A stretch of DNA of 64,000 bases from Ascaris suum (taxonomy: Eukaryota > Nematoda > Chromadorea > Rhabditida > Ascarididae). The notes beneath the pieces were generated by a model. It searched no databases. It saw only the letters and a list, made by a program, of their open reading frames with translations, and was not told the DNA's origin. Where the stretch lies: NCBI GenBank assembly GCA_013433145.1, contig CM024187.1, positions 4,108,826 through 4,172,825 on the forward strand, written 5' to 3'. A program made the translations under genes and the position numbers. Below, piece by piece: positions 26,975 to 43,929 of the stretch. Each line of letters starts with the position of its first letter. Positions within the stretch are counted from its first letter, which is position 1.

Positions 26975-29000
26975 GTGAGGAAATAGCAACTGCAGCAATT
27001 CTAGTCGATAAAAAACATAAAATGAGACATGAGTGAAGCAGTACTACGAAAAGTTTGATACTTACAAATTAATCAAATAAAACAAAAGAATTCAAAGTCA
27101 AGTAATCAAAGCGGAAAGAACGAGACGGAGAAACAAAAGGATCAAGCACTATGTGAATAACCTAAGGTGCTCTTGTTCAAGCTCGATTTTCAACCTTAGT
27201 GAAGTTATTGACGATATATGAGCCATTTTTAGAGGTGTGTAGATGCATCTTCTCATAACATAATGAAACGACTGATATGTGTTAAACGGAATGCATCAAA
27301 TTTAAGAACAACTATAGAAGAAAATAGAATCTAAAGAACAAAGAGTTTTTTTAATTGTTGGTGTTATCACGAAAGAATAAAATCGATCTATCTGATAATA
27401 CTTTGAAAGCAAATTGAAACCCTCATAAAAATTTTAAAATTAAAACAGTGACTACCGGAAGCTACTCTAGAGTCCATCGTTAAGCATAAGTGGAAATCAA
27501 ACGGGGTGATGAGAACAATCCCGTGAAATCGAGAATGTGGGAGGGCGAATGGGAGTAGAGTACAGGTTTTAAATTTACGATACATATACACAGAAACAAG
27601 TTAGAAAATAGTTATTGCTATAAATAACGGCAGTCACAATATATGAATATAAGCAGAATGTTTCAAACGAAAAAAAAAACGCAAATTAGAGGATAAAAGA
27701 CAGAGAGAAATTGATGAAATTGATGAAAATGTCGGCGATGATTTTACTCTAGGCGGATTGTTTTTGAGCGTTACTAATATATTCAGAATGGGAATTATTA
27801 ACAAAATTAATATGCATAATTTTATATTGATATGTCATAAAGAAAACCCAGAAGTAACATAATCGTCCAATAGGTGAATGTTGTTTCAAGTGTAGTGCAA
27901 TCACAATCATTTGGGGGATGTTTTATTCAAATATTCAACACATCTATCTAATGCGACATTTATGGATAGCACTTAATCATATGCGATATAACTGGCGTGC
28001 TGAATGCTGTAATCCACGTAAAAGAAGGAAACATTACTGCCTAAATATATAACTAAGTCTATAAACCTCAAAATTGAAGTATTCCGCGTTATATGCGACG
28101 AGAGTGACTGCCTGCACCAATTCACGCTCTACTAGAAGAGATTTGCCATTTGAACACAGCTTAGTGGATCTTTCATACACCAGCATGACAAGCATCTCGC
28201 AACGAGCCTCTTCTTAACTATTAAAGTGAAAAGGAAAAAATGCGCTCTCACCTGAAGTTCAACTCTAGAAAATTTTTAATATTTGGTTTCATTCCATTGA
28301 ATTCTTGCCTACTGAAATTCTACTACGATACCAAGCTTAATGCAACGTATAGTTCTGCCTGATTATTAGTGTTGACTAGACAATTCGCTCTAACCCTACT
28401 TTCTTACTGTCTTTTCGAAAGTCGGGTAAAGAAATGAAAGCGATAACGGCAGTAATGACTCGACCGGCTGATGACGGCGCAATGCCAACCATTATGCACC
28501 TTGATTAAAAATTGGCACTCAATGGAAATTCATTACTGGCTCCAGCCAAATCGCGAATTGAGGCACATATTGATGAAACCTTTTCAAGCTAGTTTCACTA
28601 ATGCTGCAGTTCTGCCTTATTTGCTACGATGCTATATAGTTGGCCGATTATTAGTAATAAAAATAAATTATTAGCGACATGCACTTTCCATCATCATCGA
28701 CAGGTTTCAAATTGAAAAAAAAAAAACAACAACAACAACAACATAGAATTGATGCCACAATAGCAACGCAACGATAATATTGGTCATTTAGAATTACTTA
28801 ATAAGGCGAGCGAAGAATGCGAAAAGAAACTCCCATGTGATCATTAAGGAAATGAAAACAACGAATGCGAAAAAAGAGGCGTAAAATCTAAGACAACAAT
28901 GAAATACGTCCGAGATATTGAAAAATAATTGCACATCGATGTACTGCAGCAAGTGGATGCATTAATTTACTAGGTAATTTTGCGCTAATTGAATGCGAGA
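26975..29000. other. No gene recognised
   Basis: Anonymous A+T-rich sequence apart from the (AAC)6 tract. Confidence 0.6.
28726..28743. repeat. (AAC)6 microsatellite
   Basis: Six AAC units directly after an A run. Confidence 0.9.
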
Positions 29001-29030
29001 GGGGGTGAGGAGGGGGGGGGGGGGGGGGGG
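29001..29030. repeat. G-rich tract with G19
   Basis: GGGGGTGAGGA followed by 19 consecutive G (29,012-29,030). The longest mononucleotide G run in the window. Confidence 0.95.
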
Positions 29031-29854
29031 AAACAATTCATCGAAGTTATTATCTCAGGAAGCATTAGATATTTTAGCAATCGCAGAATTGTTGCAACGG
29101 AATATGCTCAAAATAATCCACACATATTTAATAAACATAAATTTTTCCGGATGGCCGCTTTGTGCATCTATGTTAAATAAAGTTGTTAAAAATAAAAACT
29201 GTCATTAAATTTACAATTCAATCTTGATTGACAACTAATCTCATCGACTAAAAAAATTGGATTTTTGTTTGAAATATTTGGCATAGGCACTCACTGGCGT
29301 AAAACAAAGCATTCAAGCACTAGGAATTCGACGACGTGCGATGAGCGACGACACATTATCAGAAGAGCACAAAATGAAACGAAGTGAATGAGGTTAATTT
29401 TTCAAGTGGTGCATAGAATTCACCTATTCACAGCGTTGTAGCACTGGTTATTCCCAAGACAGATTTATTTTTTAGTCAAATAAGGCATTATACCATTGAA
29501 AATTAGTTGTATAAGTTTTACTGTTAACCACCGCAGATGCTCATGCTTTGAAATAAAACGAAAGAGTCTACATGTAATATGACACTAAATCTCTCAAATG
29601 GCTTGCAAAGGAGCAGAAAAAATGCGACTATTCATGAGGTGTGAAAGACCGAAACGCCATTTAATAAGGAAATTTAATGAAAATTGTTGTAAATAATTGA
29701 ACGATTTTCAGCTATGAAACTAGTCACCTCGAATGCACATTATTGTTAGAAAAGTTAGCGCATTTATTCCAGGACAATGCTGCCTTCCAGTTTAGAAATC
29801 AAGTAATCAAAATTACCGTTAATGCAAGATTTAAGGACAGTTTTGCTTCTATTT

Positions 29855-30155
<301 letters not shown>

Positions 30156-33100
30156 CCATTAATCAGCAAAGATGAGTGAAAGCACATTGCCCGATCATCT
30201 ATTTTCAACAAGATAATTGAATATTTGCCATAACGTTGACTATGTGCTAAACCAACAACTCAGCCAACTGAACAAAAAATGAGCAAAACGTCATTTGACA
30301 AAGGCAGCAAAGATCAAAAACTTCCTCGTGATCAGAGCAAAAATGTGGAATTTCAAACGATCCTAGCAATAACATAACTGGACACATTACATGAGTGAAT
30401 CAAACTGTTATTACCATCAAAAAAAACCAAGTATGAGTGTATCGCAGTAATTAACGTCGATCAATGATGATTAAAAGCATGATGAAGCATAACAAGAGAA
30501 AGAACGAGGCATAAAACCTTCATCGCTGAGGGGTGCATTCGGGGTCCGATATGTTTGTGCGCAAGAGTGTGCTGCTTGCTGCGCGCGTGCCTCTTTTCAA
30601 GAGAAGCCGAATGGAATTTAATCGTGTTTCAACTATGCGTATCGATTTTGAAGCAATAGGAATACTAGAGCAGAAGGCGATGAGATTCATCGACACACTA
30701 ATACCGAGCAACATTCGCTAATTTACTTCTTTTTGCTTCCCTATTTCACATAATATTTCTACAGTACTACTTGATTATGCTAACGATACCACATACGCCA
30801 AACGGTTTATTTTCTTTTCTTTAAATAATGTCATAAATTTTGTTTATGGAAAAATTATCACTTGCCGTGCAATAATGTTCTTTTTACAATACCTGGAGCC
30901 AACATCCAATAAATGCTTGAAATTCCTCTCAAAATGTTCTACTAAAACTTACCAGTATCTTCAGCTAAAGTTATTTGCAAAAAGAAGGAATATTGGCACT
31001 TTCATTTGTCACCTCGAATGGACATAAGTTCCGGCATAAAACAATGACTCTTTAGTTGCAGCTTCATCACCTTCCGACTAGAGAACAAATGCGCTTTGTG
31101 TTGAATCGAATGAAGTTCATGAACTCGGAGTAGTTAATTAGTTTTCAGCAGTACTACAAGACAAATGTAAATCCCACATAAGATCTTTTTCTGCGCCACA
31201 CTGACATGCTTCGACTTTAACGAAATAAATTCCGACATTCAAAATGCTTGTGTGCACATAAGCAATAAGACCAAGCGGGACAAAAAATTTAATTGATTCA
31301 ACAGGAACTGAATCATAGTGACTGGAAAAATGATAGCAGTTGAAGAAATTACCTCAAAAAATTCTATGCAATAGGCAAAAAATGAGCAGAAACACAACTC
31401 TTCGCTTCCGATCGAAAATAGCAATCATTGACAGCTGCTGGCTATGCTTCATTCAAAGATACGACCTTTGAAAATAAGTAAGTGTTAACTTCTATTCAAA
31501 ATTCACTTTCAGCAATTTCATTTGTTCAGCGAGTGCTTCGCTGCGAATTTTAAGAAATATATACCTACTCTCTTTATGTAGTTAAAACTTTCATCATAAA
31601 ATTATTATTCTTTTTAAAGTGGACACATGTAAACATGTGGACAACCATAAGCTAATTGGTACACTCTCGTAATGGCTTCTCAAGAGTTCGCTGAAAATGG
31701 AACTTGAAGTGCCTTCTATTAATCATTTAACACTCATGTGGAAGTGAATTTCAAAAACAAATACAACATACTCATATGTGTTAACCATTATGAAAAACGT
31801 CTAACAACTATACAGATAGGAGTATGCACAAATAATTAGAAAAATATTTCCACAAAAATGCATTGAAGTGTAAAAATTTTTACTAAAAGCAGAAAATGTG
31901 TTGCAGGTGACAAATTTGGGCCAATATGTGTTGTGTTACCTGAGTTCAATTAGGGAATTATAAATTTTCCGCGATTTCGAAGGTTTTTTTCCGAAAGGGA
32001 ATGAGCTCTAGGAGAAGGTATGTGATTAGAGAAGCTCAGGATAGAAGTATTTTTCTCGCAAAGAGTTTTATCAAACTGCGGCGGGAGCATATAACGTTTC
32101 AACCTCAAGAACTTTTATGACAAAAAGTGAATTGCATTTTATTAAACGATAAACATTTTTCTCTAAAAAGTTTATTCAACGTGATCGAGTAATTACTCAA
32201 CAATTACCTTGAATAATTTACTCTTCTCTAAGTGAAATTTTTGGTAGAATTTTATTGCAAAACGAATTCTTAAATCTACACATCTCTCAATAGTACACTA
32301 ATTCTCTACGCTACTTTTTAACAAATTAAGACCTGCAATTACTCAATAAAATATTCATATTGGTTCCTTTAAAAAAAAACCGTCCTTGAAACGATAAATC
32401 GAAAAATTTTTTTATTGGTAAAGCAAGAGATATCGAATCACTTTAATTATTGTTCAATTAAAAAATGCCGACGAAAGCGTTCCTACGTGGAACTTGCTCT
32501 CATGGGATTTAAAATTTGCACAATTCAACGCAAAATTATTCCATAGAATCATATGCATGTGATTATCATAATAAATAAGAGAATCTGCTTAGCGTTTCCA
32601 TTCTTAGTTATCAAATTATGATGTCCTATTGATATATATTTCTTTATCAGCAACTAGAAGCATTCGAAAATGCTTGAGAATCCACATACTTAGAGAATTT
32701 TTTTTTTCGCAACTCTCTATAGTGAAGGAACTGACTGCATCGATAATATTTTTTTAAATGATGATATATTACTCCCATGTGTTCTTTCCTATGCAAGTGA
32801 ATATTTGCATAAATTATTGAACGGAAATGCGCTTTTTTTTTGAAATTCACATCCGAGAAAAGCTGCCAAATTGCTAATTTTTGGGCTTTATGAGAATCAC
32901 TAAATCATGGGGATAACGGGCCGTAACGGAATTAGAGATACGATCGAACTATGGCAAGGATCGTATTCACCCACTTTCATCGCCTGATCTTTTGTGAGTG
33001 GGAAGCTGAAACTGGCGAAATGGAAAGAGAGAATGATAAGTATGTATACACGTGAAGATGCCACCGCCATAATAGATTGTTAGAAAAATTTATTTAAAGG

Positions 33101-34002
33101 ATACAATAAATTGTTTGATACGCTCTCGTTCTGTTCTCTTGATTTCAGCTCTGAAATAAACAGACGTTTTCATAGGTGGGCGCTCTAAAGTGACGGCTAT
33201 CACTACATCAACACAGACCACAGACACCAGCCATCAATCTTTCAATATGGCTGTCATTTTCGCATAAGAAAATGAAAAGTTGCAGCACATCAAATATCTT
33301 GTACTCAGCTTCATTCATCAGCTATAATTGAATATTTCGAGCAATGCCCATTGGAGATTACGCAGTTTCTATTCTTTGAAATCGACGTGCGAAATTTAGC
33401 AAAACCATAAACAACAACATCCAACTATCGGTGCATGAATTAAAATTTATGCGCGCGCTGAAGCGTTCACTAATTCAAAACAACGAACTTTCGATGCTTA
33501 CACGGCACTCGCTGCTTCAAAACTAAAAAGCTTCAGAAAGCAACGATCACCGGCCGCGACTCGATCTTTGTTTTCCATCTCGTTTCTCATTCGATTCAAC
33601 TCCATCTTCACCTCATGCTCTTCACTGTTTCAACTCTCCGCCCTTTTAAACCACTTTTCTAATATTGCTGTTCGTTTGATTCAATCAGCATGTCGCCATT
33701 TTTCTCTGCATCCGATTTTGCGAGTGGTCATTGATTTTAACTCTCCTTTTTCTCTTTCGCCTCTCCACTATAAAAAAATTTTTTTATTTACTCCACACTC
33801 TACCTTCTCATTTTTGCCAGAATCTCTCTCTCGTTTTTGCAAGCCTCCCCGCTACGGTCACTCAGGATCATCCCTTGGCCCAGCATTCCTCTAGGCAGCA
33901 ACTGGAAAGTGAAATCGCTGTATTATCAGCGATAATCGTTCAAACATATCAACCAATATGAATGATATAATGCAATTGCAATGAAGCTCCTATCCAGCTA
34001 CG
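30156..34002. other. No gene recognised
   Basis: Anonymous. A pyrimidine-rich block at 33,540-33,900 with CACTATAAAAAAATTTTTTT may be promoter-like, but nothing downstream supports it. Confidence 0.55.
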
Positions 34003-34395
34003 ACACATACATGTACACACACACACGGCACATACGCCCATACACATATGCATATGCACATATGTATACGCATACACAGAGGAACATATGCAGGCACAAA
34101 CGCACAAATGCGCATGCATGCACACATACGCGCAGAAGCATATATGCACATATATAGCATGTGCACATATGCCTGCAAGCACACGTGCACGCGAAAAACA
34201 TGCAACAAGCACGCAATAAGTGCACATGAAACATGGAAACACAGAATAAACACATACAAGCACATAAACATAAACACGTGCATACGCACACACATATATA
34301 GTACACAAGCACACGCACATGCACACATGTACACACATGCGTGTCATATACACATGATTTTCGCATCCACGAGTACGTGCAGACTTACACACGCA
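34003..34395. repeat. CA/CG/TA alternating tract, about 390 bp
   Basis: Long degenerate dinucleotide array (ACACAC, CATATGCATATG, GTATACGCATAC and so on) with strong purine-pyrimidine alternation. The Cys/His/Met-rich open frames on both strands here are produced by the repeat, not by a gene. Z-DNA-prone in principle. Confidence 0.9.
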
Positions 34396-36326
34396 TACGA
34401 GGATATACGCCTAGATGAGGAAGTGCGAAATCACTATCGCTAGCTCCTCGTCATAATTCGTCGATGATTTCGTTGTTGACACTGATTACTCTCAGGGCGG
34501 ATTTTTTTAAAATCATATCAACTTACACAATGCTTGGAAAATCGAAGACTAGGACAATATGCTTGAGACCTGTATTAAAATAATTCATCGCGGACACAGT
34601 AGTGAACGAATAATAGTCTGAACTTTTATTGAAGAGGATGATGCTATTTTTTCGTCTTTATCTGCACCGCTTGCTTACCGCCATTTCTTGAGATGTTTGA
34701 GTTGTTAACATTTAAGCAGCTTCTGACCGGAAGAATGAACACAAAGTACTCAATGCATCAGCAACAGCAATATGATATCTGTTTTCTTTAGATCTTGCAA
34801 AATGGCTGATTAGGAAATCAGGGAACCGAATTTTCGTGGAGATAAATTTCAAATCCTATGCAGTTGTTTCATTTGCTTTTATTTCTTTCACTTAGTTTAA
34901 CTTTTATGTACAGTACATTCACTTTTGGATGAAAGGGTAGAGGAAACGGCAAGGCGGCGAAAGTAAACAAGAATACAAAAGATGATGAAAATTTTGATAT
35001 CATCGAGGAGATTCAAAAAGGACAACACATGAAACGGCGAAATTTCCTTGAAAACTTCTGTGGGCAGTATTTTGAGAGAAAAATGTCATGCAAAACATCA
35101 GGTTCTCATGCGATACAGCAATCGTTAGCATGCTAGCGTGTTAGATAATGCAGAAACAAATTAGCACCTCAGCGTTTTGCAACAATAGTAAGTGTTATTT
35201 AAGCTCTACATTTAAAAAAGCACCTAAAAATGTGCAATCAAGAACTTTGATCTGTTAAAAGATATACACCACTCCTCATTCCATACGTCAACATTCTTCA
35301 ATAGATCCTTTTATACAAATGGTCGAGAAATAAAGGGTAAGAAGCATTAATACTAGTCTATAGTTGTAATTTGTAATCTATCTGTAGCAGAAATTTGACA
35401 ATTGATAAGAAAAATGAAAATATTGCGCGAAATCGCTTGAAGATCCTCTCTGAAGGGACTTATCTTTCCAACTCCTAAAGTTGGCTGACATTTTTCAACC
35501 TTATGAGGCTCGCAACCAATTCGCGAAACTCATTTCTGAGCCATAACTTGATCGAACAAGAGTGTGAATTTCGTATCGTAATTCGATTACCCAATTGTAC
35601 GTCGTTTTATGATAACTACGTCATTGATCCATAGTCATTTGGATTTTTGAGAAATCGAATATATTCACTTCAATCGTTGCAAATAAAATACATGGAAAGA
35701 GACAATCGGCAGATTCTACTATTTTCATTTACATTATTACGTGAGGTCTAACATGTTTTGTTCGGTAGACGTATGTTTGGTAAACGGTAGTCTTCATTAC
35801 ATGTAAGAAACTACGGATACTGAAAACATCTCCGACCTGAGGGGACTGTGAATATCGAAAAATTCCGAACTGATGAGCGCGATTCTAGAATTAGATTCAT
35901 GAGTGAACAATTTTAACTTAAAACAGCGGCCGCTCTCGACTAATCATAACTGTGTGATAGAGTTGGAATGGAACGAAAAATAATGAAATGGAAATTTTTA
36001 ACTCTCGCAATAGGTGCTCACCTTTTTGCGATTACACTTCTTGCATCTCATTAAGGATAAGCCGGTTAACAGTTTTGCTTGCTCATTGTTTAAAATGATT
36101 ATCTGCAACTTTTTTCCGCATTTCCGGTGAATTCTATTAGTCAGTGGAATTCTTCATAAGATTGTCTGGATAATTGTTCCATTACATGGCAACAAATTTA
36201 CCTAAAATTTTTCAAATTTGTAGTGCGCAATTCATCTCGATTGATTTTTTTTCAATTGTTCTCGGATGTATATGTTATTCAAATACTGTTATTTATGATT
36301 TCTTGCAACAAACAGATATCTCTCTC

Positions 36327-36362
36327 ATAAGCTATTCCCATTGCTGATAGGAATAGTCTTAT
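36327..36362. repeat. Hairpin, 12-bp stem with one bulge
   Basis: ATAAGCTATTCC (36,327-36,338) pairs with GGAATAGTCTTAT (36,350-36,362), with one bulged base and an 11-nt loop. Confidence 0.65.
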
Positions 36363-38245
36363 TTTGAAAATGAATCTGATTATCTATGAGCAACGTTGTG
36401 GCTCTGTCACATAATAGCGATAGTACTGACGTTCAATAACAAGCGATTTTAGAACAATCTTTGATGTGTTACGTTATGGCTTCGTTCGGAATGTCTCAGG
36501 TTATCAGACTCGTTTCTGATAGTTATACAAGCGCAATTCAAAAAAGGTTATGGTATTTAGTAAGGTTTTACTTATTCGCTGTGAGGCCTCTAATCTAGTG
36601 TTGATGGTCTTAGCTTGGCTTAACTTCGTATAGTTTTCTCTAAAATACTTAACATCTACGTTGCCTTAATTTACCTTCTTTTCTACACAGCGCTCCCAAA
36701 TTCCCCTTATAGTGATAGTATATCACTTGCAAATATGATGATGTGCCCTTTAAACCGTATGCGACATATATCGGAAAGATAATATACAAATAGGAGGGGA
36801 GTTAATATTTTCATCTGCTAGCCTTTATTCTTCTTTCGTTGATTATTGCATTAACAAGTTTGAAAGTTCATTTTGCGAGGTTCCATCATCTACTGTTTTT
36901 GGTGCAATATATACAAATTTCCCAAATCACTTGCTTTACCTAAACCTAGCTATATGCAAAATCTATTTTTTGTGCATGTATTGCCATATAGACCTTGTCG
37001 GTAATTTCGCTTAGTGCAGTGATTATTAGGTAACGCTTACGGAAGACACGCTGGAATGGAAGGAGGATAGGCTCAGTTGTGGTGCTTATTTCCTCACAGA
37101 TACTTTCTTTAATTTGGAGACCCTGGATAGTAATGTTGCCGGCTTTTAGTTTAATGACTCGAAAATGCTGTCATTTCTTTTGAAAATTGTTGTTACCTTC
37201 CTTATTTCTATTACGAGGTAATCTTACTTCGTCTAATGCACACAGATGGACACTATAAACAAATCACTAAACAACCGGAAGATCTGGACGATTCAAAGAG
37301 AGGAAAAATCACCAAACTTGAGCAATAACTAAGTTCGACTTTACCATTCAAGCATTTTAATTTCAAATGCAACTTGCTATAATGGCACAACATTCCTCCG
37401 CTTCTCTTGTATCCTGCCCTTTCAAGATTTCACGCCATCCACCTTCTTTGAGTTCATAGCCTACTGTAAATACTTTGCCATTTACCTCATTTCTTCTCTT
37501 TCCTCCTCCAATATGAAGTGAATTTCGGCTGAGCATTCGCGTCTATGATGATGGTCAACGCATGGCCGACATGTTCATGCCCCACTGGCCAAGGACCTGT
37601 ATATGAATATGCCTTATTTTAAACTAAAATATGTTCTTTCCTTTATCTACATCCTTAGTGATACTCATTCAGTCCTGTAGCCTGTATCTAGAAAAAATAC
37701 CACTGTAACTCCTTCAACGCAGCTTATTTTCTCTCTTGAGAGCTGGATTTTAATTTCAGTTTCAAAGCCAACGTTTTTCATTTCATATTTTTTAATGCAC
37801 TGCGTTTATGATGTCGCTGCAAAGTGAACGAATGCGCAGCACCACATTTTATACTCATTGCGCTTCAGTACTTTCTGGCAAGTTTCGCCGAGTACTGGAA
37901 ATTTGAACGATCCTAATCCTATAATTCCAAAAAGAACGTACAGTGCGAAAATCAACGACACAATGTAATGTCGATGCCTTGAATTGCTGTAAAAAGGTTA
38001 CCACACCATGAGCGATATGGAGAAATTGAAAAACTTTGGCCGAAAGATTTCACTTCAACGATATGAAAATGAACCAAAAACAACTATTTAATATCACTTT
38101 CTAACAGTCATTTATTTTAAAAAATGTCATTCTGTGTTTCGACATAGGAATAGACTGTTCTCGATAGCTTTTCAAATTCTGACATACATACGGTTTTGCA
38201 CTGAAAATTCTTATGTTTCGAAGAAAAGACAATGTAAGTTGATGG

Positions 38246-38335
38246 TTTTAGGTACTTAGATATTGGGCATTTAGCCACTGCGTATTCTGGGTACTTAGAT
38301 AACTAGGCATTTTGGGTGTTTAGGTATTTTAGGTA
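38246..38335. repeat. 39-bp degenerate repeat with TTAGG-type words
   Basis: GGTACTTAGATA...GGCATTT occurs at 38,251 and 38,290, followed by a shorter GGTGTTTAGGTATTTTAGGT. The words TTTAGGT, CTAGGC and TTAGGC-like strings recall nematode telomere units, but spacing is not regular. Confidence 0.55.
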
Positions 38336-39872
38336 TGTTTCAGCAATTCCTATTAGGCAACGTTCCAAAATACAAGGAAAATATTTTCAGCAAACTCTTA
38401 TGCTCTTCGGCAAAGATAAATCGAAATTATTCACTTCAATAAAGTGCTTGATAGAAACGCGAAAAAGTGTCTGATAGTGACAGTGGGGCGGTACTAACTA
38501 CTGAAATGCTCCAAATTGACACTTATTAGAGGATTAATGAATTTTGAGATTTTAAGCAACTCATGCATCATTCTTCTAGTGCACTTTCAGTTTGCACTGT
38601 GATATTCAAAGCATAAGCTTCTATGCAAAAAATGTTGCCACATTACATTAACGCCTATTTTTTTAAACAAATTCAACACGATCAATCGCTAAATATATAA
38701 CAGAGGAAATATTGTTTTCTTACAAGAAATAATGCGAACAATAAAATAAATGCGAAGAGAAATAATTTGCGTCTGTTCAAATATGATACCCTCTGTTCGA
38801 ATCGAAAAAAAATAAACATTGAAAAAGGCAGCTCTGAATAATTCTTTCATTTAGAACAGTAATGATGGAATCGGCAATTTTCTGTTTCACTTTCAGTCGG
38901 TCATATGTAAGCTTCTTTTTTTCATTCATAAAAAAATTTCGAGAAATGCCGCTAGTAAATTACTCAGTGTCGAAATTCGGTCTAAATCCTCCAATGCCAA
39001 CATGTCACCTTGTATCAGTGGCATTTCTAAATAACATTATTCTACGAAAATTAGGCCTGAGCAAAACGCGATCTTGGCTCTCGCCTGTCATGTCAGTGGT
39101 TGGAGCCACGCTTGCCATCACTCAAATGAACGCAGTTTCCTGCGTTTTGTCCTTTTGATAGAAACAGAAATCCCCACCCTCTTAAACGACAACAGCTGCG
39201 CAATTGATTTTTTTTAATGCTTATTAATAGATGTTTTAACTATGGATATTCGTTCTATAACATCTAAGAAATTACTCAGCCTATAAAATTTTATGACACG
39301 CGATTTTCTTGGCTGCCCATCAAATTTTTCCCGGGCAAAACGTACCTGTCGCAAGCAAGTTCGACTTCGAATAACTTCAGCACCTTTTTAACAGTCACGT
39401 ACTAATAACTATGGTACTGAAAAATAAAAAGATGAGAACAATTTATGAAAATGGCTTGCCACAAGTTCAATTTTTGCTGCGCTGTTAAATGATGAAGAAG
39501 ATGCGATTCGTTTGCGAAAACGTGAAACCATTAAAGGAAATTCAGAAAATATAAGTGACCTTTGATGAGGGTTCATCTAGCCTGAAAAAAAAAACATTCG
39601 ATATTACTCATCGCACCGCTGGTCACCTGAACAAGTATGTACGAGCATGAGAGCCGAGTGACTATTGTGCAAATGCGTTCACTTGTTTATGCGCTCGCTT
39701 CGATACAACTGTTTCCGAGAATGAGCAGCATCGCCTAGCGAACACGTGGAATCGAATTTTGCGAGACTGCTCAAATGCAAATTTCGATTTTTTTGATCTG
39801 TCTCCAAAGTCGAGCGAACAATAACGCGTACTTTGTGGCTGAAGAAGCAACAAACGCACGTGAATATCAACC

Positions 39873-40165
39873 ACGCACACACACGCACAAACACACATAA
39901 ACACATGCACACGTACGCGTGCTGTGTGCGTATAAACATGCACGCTTGTGCGCATACGCATACGAACACCTGAACACAGGCGTCCATACACAATAAGCAG
40001 ACATATTAGCACAACACGCGCACACGCACACTTGCACGCAGACACACGTACGTATACATACGTATACACGCATCGCACACACATGCGTGCATCCATGCAG
40101 GCAAATGCACGCATACAAACGCACGCGCACGTAATCACACGGACGGTGCATGTGCAAACGCACAG
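39873..40165. repeat. CA/CG/TA alternating tract, about 290 bp
   Basis: Same style as the array at 34.0 kb: ACACGCACAAACACAC, ACGTACGTATACATACGTAT and related units. The 190-codon minus-strand frame that overlaps it (39,662-40,234) is Cys/Val/Arg-rich because of the repeat. Confidence 0.9.
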
Positions 40166-40423
40166 GTGTGCGATCATAAATTCGACTGCACGCTTGCGCC
40201 CCGAAATATGTCTGCTAGATGAAACTAAGGGCAATTTAGTTTCTTGCTTGGATCAGCTGCATGCACAGATAGTTTCATGCTGATCCGCGTGAAAATGAGT
40301 GCCTGCTTTAAGTCGGAGAATTTCGGAGCCAATAATGCGCTAATTCACATTAATACTGCATGTTCAGCTGGTTTGAGATACTTGGATAGTTGTTAATGGT
40401 ACTGCCGTTGAGATCTTTTGCCC

Positions 40424-40489
40424 ACTGATAAAGTGATAACAGACAACTGACAAGCGATAACTTGTCAATCGATGAGATCACGAAGATAA
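40424..40489. promoter_or_regulatory. Cluster of four GATAA sites
   Basis: ACTGATAA and GTGATAAC (40,424-40,440), GCGATAAC (40,454-40,461) and AGATAAC (40,484-40,490). The third lies in the loop of a perfect 7-bp stem TGACAAG/CTTGTCA (40,448-40,467). TGATAA sites are bound by GATA factors, which drive gut genes in nematodes. A candidate enhancer, no target known. Confidence 0.35.
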
Positions 40490-41031
40490 CGCGATATCCG
40501 TTTCCAAATTTTCGAACAGCGAAAACCGACAAAGTAAACAACTATCGCGATAGGCTCGCCGACCAAATTGTAACTCTGCTTTCATACTGATCTCAGTCTT
40601 TGGCACTGATAGATATTTCCGATGTATTCAGCGAACAATCGCATGCATGAAAATCGAACTTAAAGATTTTACAGTCGGTTATACGGTAAGTGAAATGCCA
40701 CTTAAAGTTTTTAAACTACAAGACGTATTGAGTTGTACAACTTACTAGCTGAGCAAGCTGAATTTATGCATTTTAAGCTTTTTTGTGGAGTATGTCAGCG
40801 ATGCGCACATACATCGTGACTCGTTTTGCTATGCAAAGCTTAATGCAAAAAGTCAGAATAGGCAGTAAGATTTACACAGCTGAGTGTTTAAAACACTTGA
40901 GAAGAGGATCACCGATCGACTGCAGGGAAAATTTTACTTGCAGATATGAACAAAGCTCGCAACTCATGAAGAAAATCCGTAAGAATATCAGTGATAGTGA
41001 AACTGGGTTGAACCATTTGGAACTTAATTGT

Positions 41032-43929
<2,898 letters not shown>

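Larger units (their letters stand above)
34396..39872. other. No gene recognised; scattered minus-strand open blocks at 36.6-38.0 kb
   Basis: Several 40-75 codon blocks lie in changing minus-strand frames between 36.6 and 38.0 kb, with a good acceptor CCTTTTTACAG read on the minus strand near 38,000. They do not join into one reading frame and none matches a family. A degenerate gene or element is possible, chance is more likely. Confidence 0.4.

Noticed and set aside
32189..32200. GAGTAATTACTC palindrome
   Set aside because: 12 bp of mostly A+T sequence, expected several times in the window.
33949..34443. Cys/Met/Val-rich minus-strand and His/Thr-rich plus-strand proteins over the CA-rich array (likewise 39,662-40,283)
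   Set aside because: The repeat lacks stop codons in several frames simultaneously; composition follows the dinucleotides, not a gene family.
36600..38000. Minus-strand blocks with GVTVVFFLDTGYR, GHEHVGHALTIIIDANAQP and EGGWREILKGQD, tempting as a protease-containing retroelement or multi-exon gene
   Set aside because: Each block is within chance length, they lie in different frames, plausible introns do not join them in phase, and a DTG triplet alone is no evidence of an aspartic protease.
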